A DNA stretch of 64,000 nt from Martinezella lusitana (lineage in GTDB: Bacteria > Pseudomonadota > Alphaproteobacteria > Rhizobiales > Rhizobiaceae). The position numbers and the translations under genes are program-made. The stretch's first letter is position 1, and the number at the start of each line of letters is the position of its first letter. Shown in pieces: positions 62,411 to 64,000 of the stretch. Location of the stretch: NCBI RefSeq assembly GCF_014207095.1, contig NZ_JACHBG010000002.1, forward strand, positions 62,001-126,000, given 5' to 3'. The notes below the pieces were generated by a model, which was given only the letters and a program-made list of their open reading frames with translations, made no database searches and had not been told where the DNA came from.

Positions 62411-64000
62411 TTAGCTTCGCTCGCGTTCCATCATGTTGCGCGGCGCAATTAGGGTCCAGATGAGGCCGGTGGCACGGAAGTCCACCTCGACATTGCCTCC
62501 AAAGGACGCGGCGGCATGGACCTTGGTGACGGTGGTGCCAAAGCCGGCTTCGGTTGGCGGTTTGACCTCGGGGCCGCCGCTTTCGCTCCAGATGAAACGG
62601 ATCATCGGTCCGTTGTCACCGATTTCATTCGTCCATTCGATATCGATCTTGCCTTCGGGTGCTGAAAGCGCGCCGTATTTGACCGAATTGGTTGCCAGCT
62701 CGTGCAGAACCAGGCCGAGGTTCTGGACGGCCTCGGGCTTCAGCAGGAAATCGTTACCTTGGACATCCAGTTGCTGCGGGGCCTGCAGGAACGTCGCGAG
62801 ATGGATGTCGATCACCCGTCGCAGCGAGACGCCGGACCATTGTTCGCTGGTCAACACTTCTATCGAGCGGGCGAGCCCCTCCAATCGGTCCGCGACTGCT
62901 CGCTGGAAGGTATCGACGCTGTCCGTCTGTCGCGCAAGCTGGCGTGTCATCGCCTGGGCGAGCGCCAGAAGATTCTTGGTGCGATGCACGAGTTCATGCA
63001 TGACGAAGTGCAGGCGATCTTCCGTGACGCTTCGGTCAAAGGAGGCGTTGGAGAGCGCGACCGCCACCTGATTGGCTTCGATAACACTGGTGTCGATCGG
63101 AGCGACAATCTCGCCGCGGCCCATGCGATCCGCCATGTCGGCGATACTCTGTATGGTGATACGCACCTGCCTCGCCAGTGCGTAGACGGCGATCAGCGCG
63201 ATCAGCAGCAGCGTGACGCCGCCATAGATGAGGAAGCGCCAGGTGCTCATCAGAGAAGACTGCGCCGAGGCGACCGGCCCCCAGACCACCGCCTTCCATG
63301 ACCAACCGGAGATCTGCGCGTAGCCGAGCAGAGAGCGCGGCAGGATCTTCTCGTCCTGATAGACGCCGCTGGATGCGATCAACTTCGACAGGATCTCCTT
63401 GGTGAAAACATCGCCCGGTGCGTGGGTGGTCGGGCCGCCGGCCGCGACGACATGGCCGGACTTATCGATGACGGCTGCCGACCAGCCCGGCGGCAGCGCC
63501 TCCGTCGTCACGAGCTTGGCAAGGTCGTTGGCATCCTGGGTGATAGCCAGGGCGGCGCCGGCTGGAGAATGCTCGAGCGGCAGAGTGACGTTGTATACCC
63601 AGCGCCGTGCCGTTGATGCCATGAAGACGTCGGAGGTCTCGATGCGTCCGGAAGCCAGCGCCGATTGCAGCGCGGCTATGTTGCCCGTTTTGCCGAGCGC
63701 CTTGCCGAAAGGCCAGCGCGTATTCAGCCGAATCTGGCCGTCCTTCTCCATGAGCAGAACGAAAAGCGAATCGGTTCGCAGAACGGTCTCCGTCCGTGCG
63801 TAAAAGGTGGCGATGTCATTGTGCTCGAGTTCCGGTGAGGACGAAAGCAGCCGCAACGTCGTCGCCATGTCCTGCAATTGGCGGTCTATGACGCGCGCCA
63901 GGCCTTGGGCGGCCTGGACCGTATCGCCCTTCAACGCATCGCGCTCATTGTCTTCGAGCTGGACGAGGAGCAGTGCGACAAAAGCCAGGATAGGCAAGGC
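62411..64000 (-). CDS. HWE-family sensor histidine kinase, partial at right edge
   Basis: At least 529 residues; the reading frame stays open to the window edge. Positions below count from the TTG at 63997; the true start, at or before the first membrane helix, is beyond the window. A helix (about 1-13), a periplasmic Cache-like sensor (about 15-250), a second helix (about 255-277), a HAMP-like part and the kinase core. The phospho-acceptor His is in HELVHRTKNLLALAQAM (His338), the N-box is LVLHELATNSVKYGALS, and the HWE hallmark is in IRFIWSESGGPEV. These kinases often act in general stress or light responses. No response regulator is in the window. Confidence 0.88.
   Translation of the reverse strand, partial: ALPILAFVALLLVQLEDNERDALKGDTVQAAQGLARVIDRQLQDMATTLRLLSSSPELEHNDIATFYARTETVLRTDSLFVLLMEKDGQIRLNTRWPFGKALGKTGNIAALQSALASGRIETSDVFMASTARRWVYNVTLPLEHSPAGAALAITQDANDLAKLVTTEALPPGWSAAVIDKSGHVVAAGGPTTHAPGDVFTKEILSKLIASSGVYQDEKILPRSLLGYAQISGWSWKAVVWGPVASAQSSLMSTWRFLIYGGVTLLLIALIAVYALARQVRITIQSIADMADRMGRGEIVAPIDTSVIEANQVAVALSNASFDRSVTEDRLHFVMHELVHRTKNLLALAQAMTRQLARQTDSVDTFQRAVADRLEGLARSIEVLTSEQWSGVSLRRVIDIHLATFLQAPQQLDVQGNDFLLKPEAVQNLGLVLHELATNSVKYGALSAPEGKIDIEWTNEIGDNGPMIRFIWSESGGPEVKPPTEAGFGTTVTKVHAAASFGGNVEVDFRATGLIWTLIAPRNMMERERS

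Overview
The window reads as ordinary chromosomal DNA from a GC-rich alphaproteobacterium, most likely a Rhizobium-like member of the Rhizobiaceae. The grounds are gene content and order: a small aa3-oxidase subunit IV gene in front of a three-gene pntAA-pntAB-pntB set, a eukaryotic-type (alanine-racemase-fold) ornithine decarboxylase behind a long structured leader, a DUF1007-NicO pair, many LacI-type regulators beside sugar transporters, an HWE-family kinase and a FeeM-type acyl synthase. Short GC-rich intergenic repeats of the rhizobial kind recur. I saw no rRNA, tRNA, CRISPR array, prophage, transposase or conjugation gene. Genes are dense, on both strands and mostly intact; only the first and last genes are cut by the window edges.

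Layout. 1-4.8 kb: polyamine-type ABC operon (binding protein, ATPase, permease), a DEDDh exonuclease and a LysR regulator. 5-10.8 kb: two unknown proteins, gltX-lysS, a small secreted protein and a TerC membrane protein. 10.9-15.6 kb: AraC and TetR regulators and a divergent EmrAB-type efflux pump with two matching TetR operator candidates. 15.7-19.8 kb: xylose regulator, xylB and xylA. 19.8-27.7 kb: LacI-controlled sugar ABC transporter followed by a TIM-barrel isomerase/epimerase and a Gfo/Idh/MocA dehydrogenase, substrate unknown. 27.8-35.2 kb: DoxX, GH1 beta-glucosidase, FMN reductase, a GGDEF-EAL protein, tRNA hydroxylase TrhO and a CYTH-CHAD pair. 35.3-39 kb: eda, a DUF533 protein, and a nickel/cobalt-type NicO exporter with its DUF1007 partner. 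39.1-43.5 kb: first ECF sigma/YCII (DGPF) pair, LysR, and the ornithine decarboxylase with its leader. 43.6-48.4 kb: GNAT, cysE, a WD40 protein co-transcribed with a His-rich COG0523 GTPase behind a Zur-like box, and a creatininase-family protein. 48.4-53.5 kb: MarR, LacI, a 2-hydroxyacid dehydrogenase, a PuuD-like amidotransferase and a lone TRAP binding protein. 53.7-64 kb: an EAL protein with a degenerate GGDEF site, the FeeM-type synthase, aa3 subunit IV, the transhydrogenase genes, a second ECF sigma/DGPF pair and an HWE kinase.

The most notable points are regulatory. Two separate ECF sigma/DGPF modules each have a YGTC-N19-CGTC element at the same spacing upstream of the DGPF gene, which suggests parallel autoregulated circuits. 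The ornithine decarboxylase leader ends in a terminator-like hairpin right before the ribosome binding site, which fits attenuation. Paired perfect operators can be read directly for the sugar LacI regulator and the TetR efflux regulator. I found no clear multi-gene system that lacks a known family; the nearest to undescribed biology are the ECF/DGPF pairs, the sugar operon of unknown substrate and the acyl synthase beside the EAL protein.
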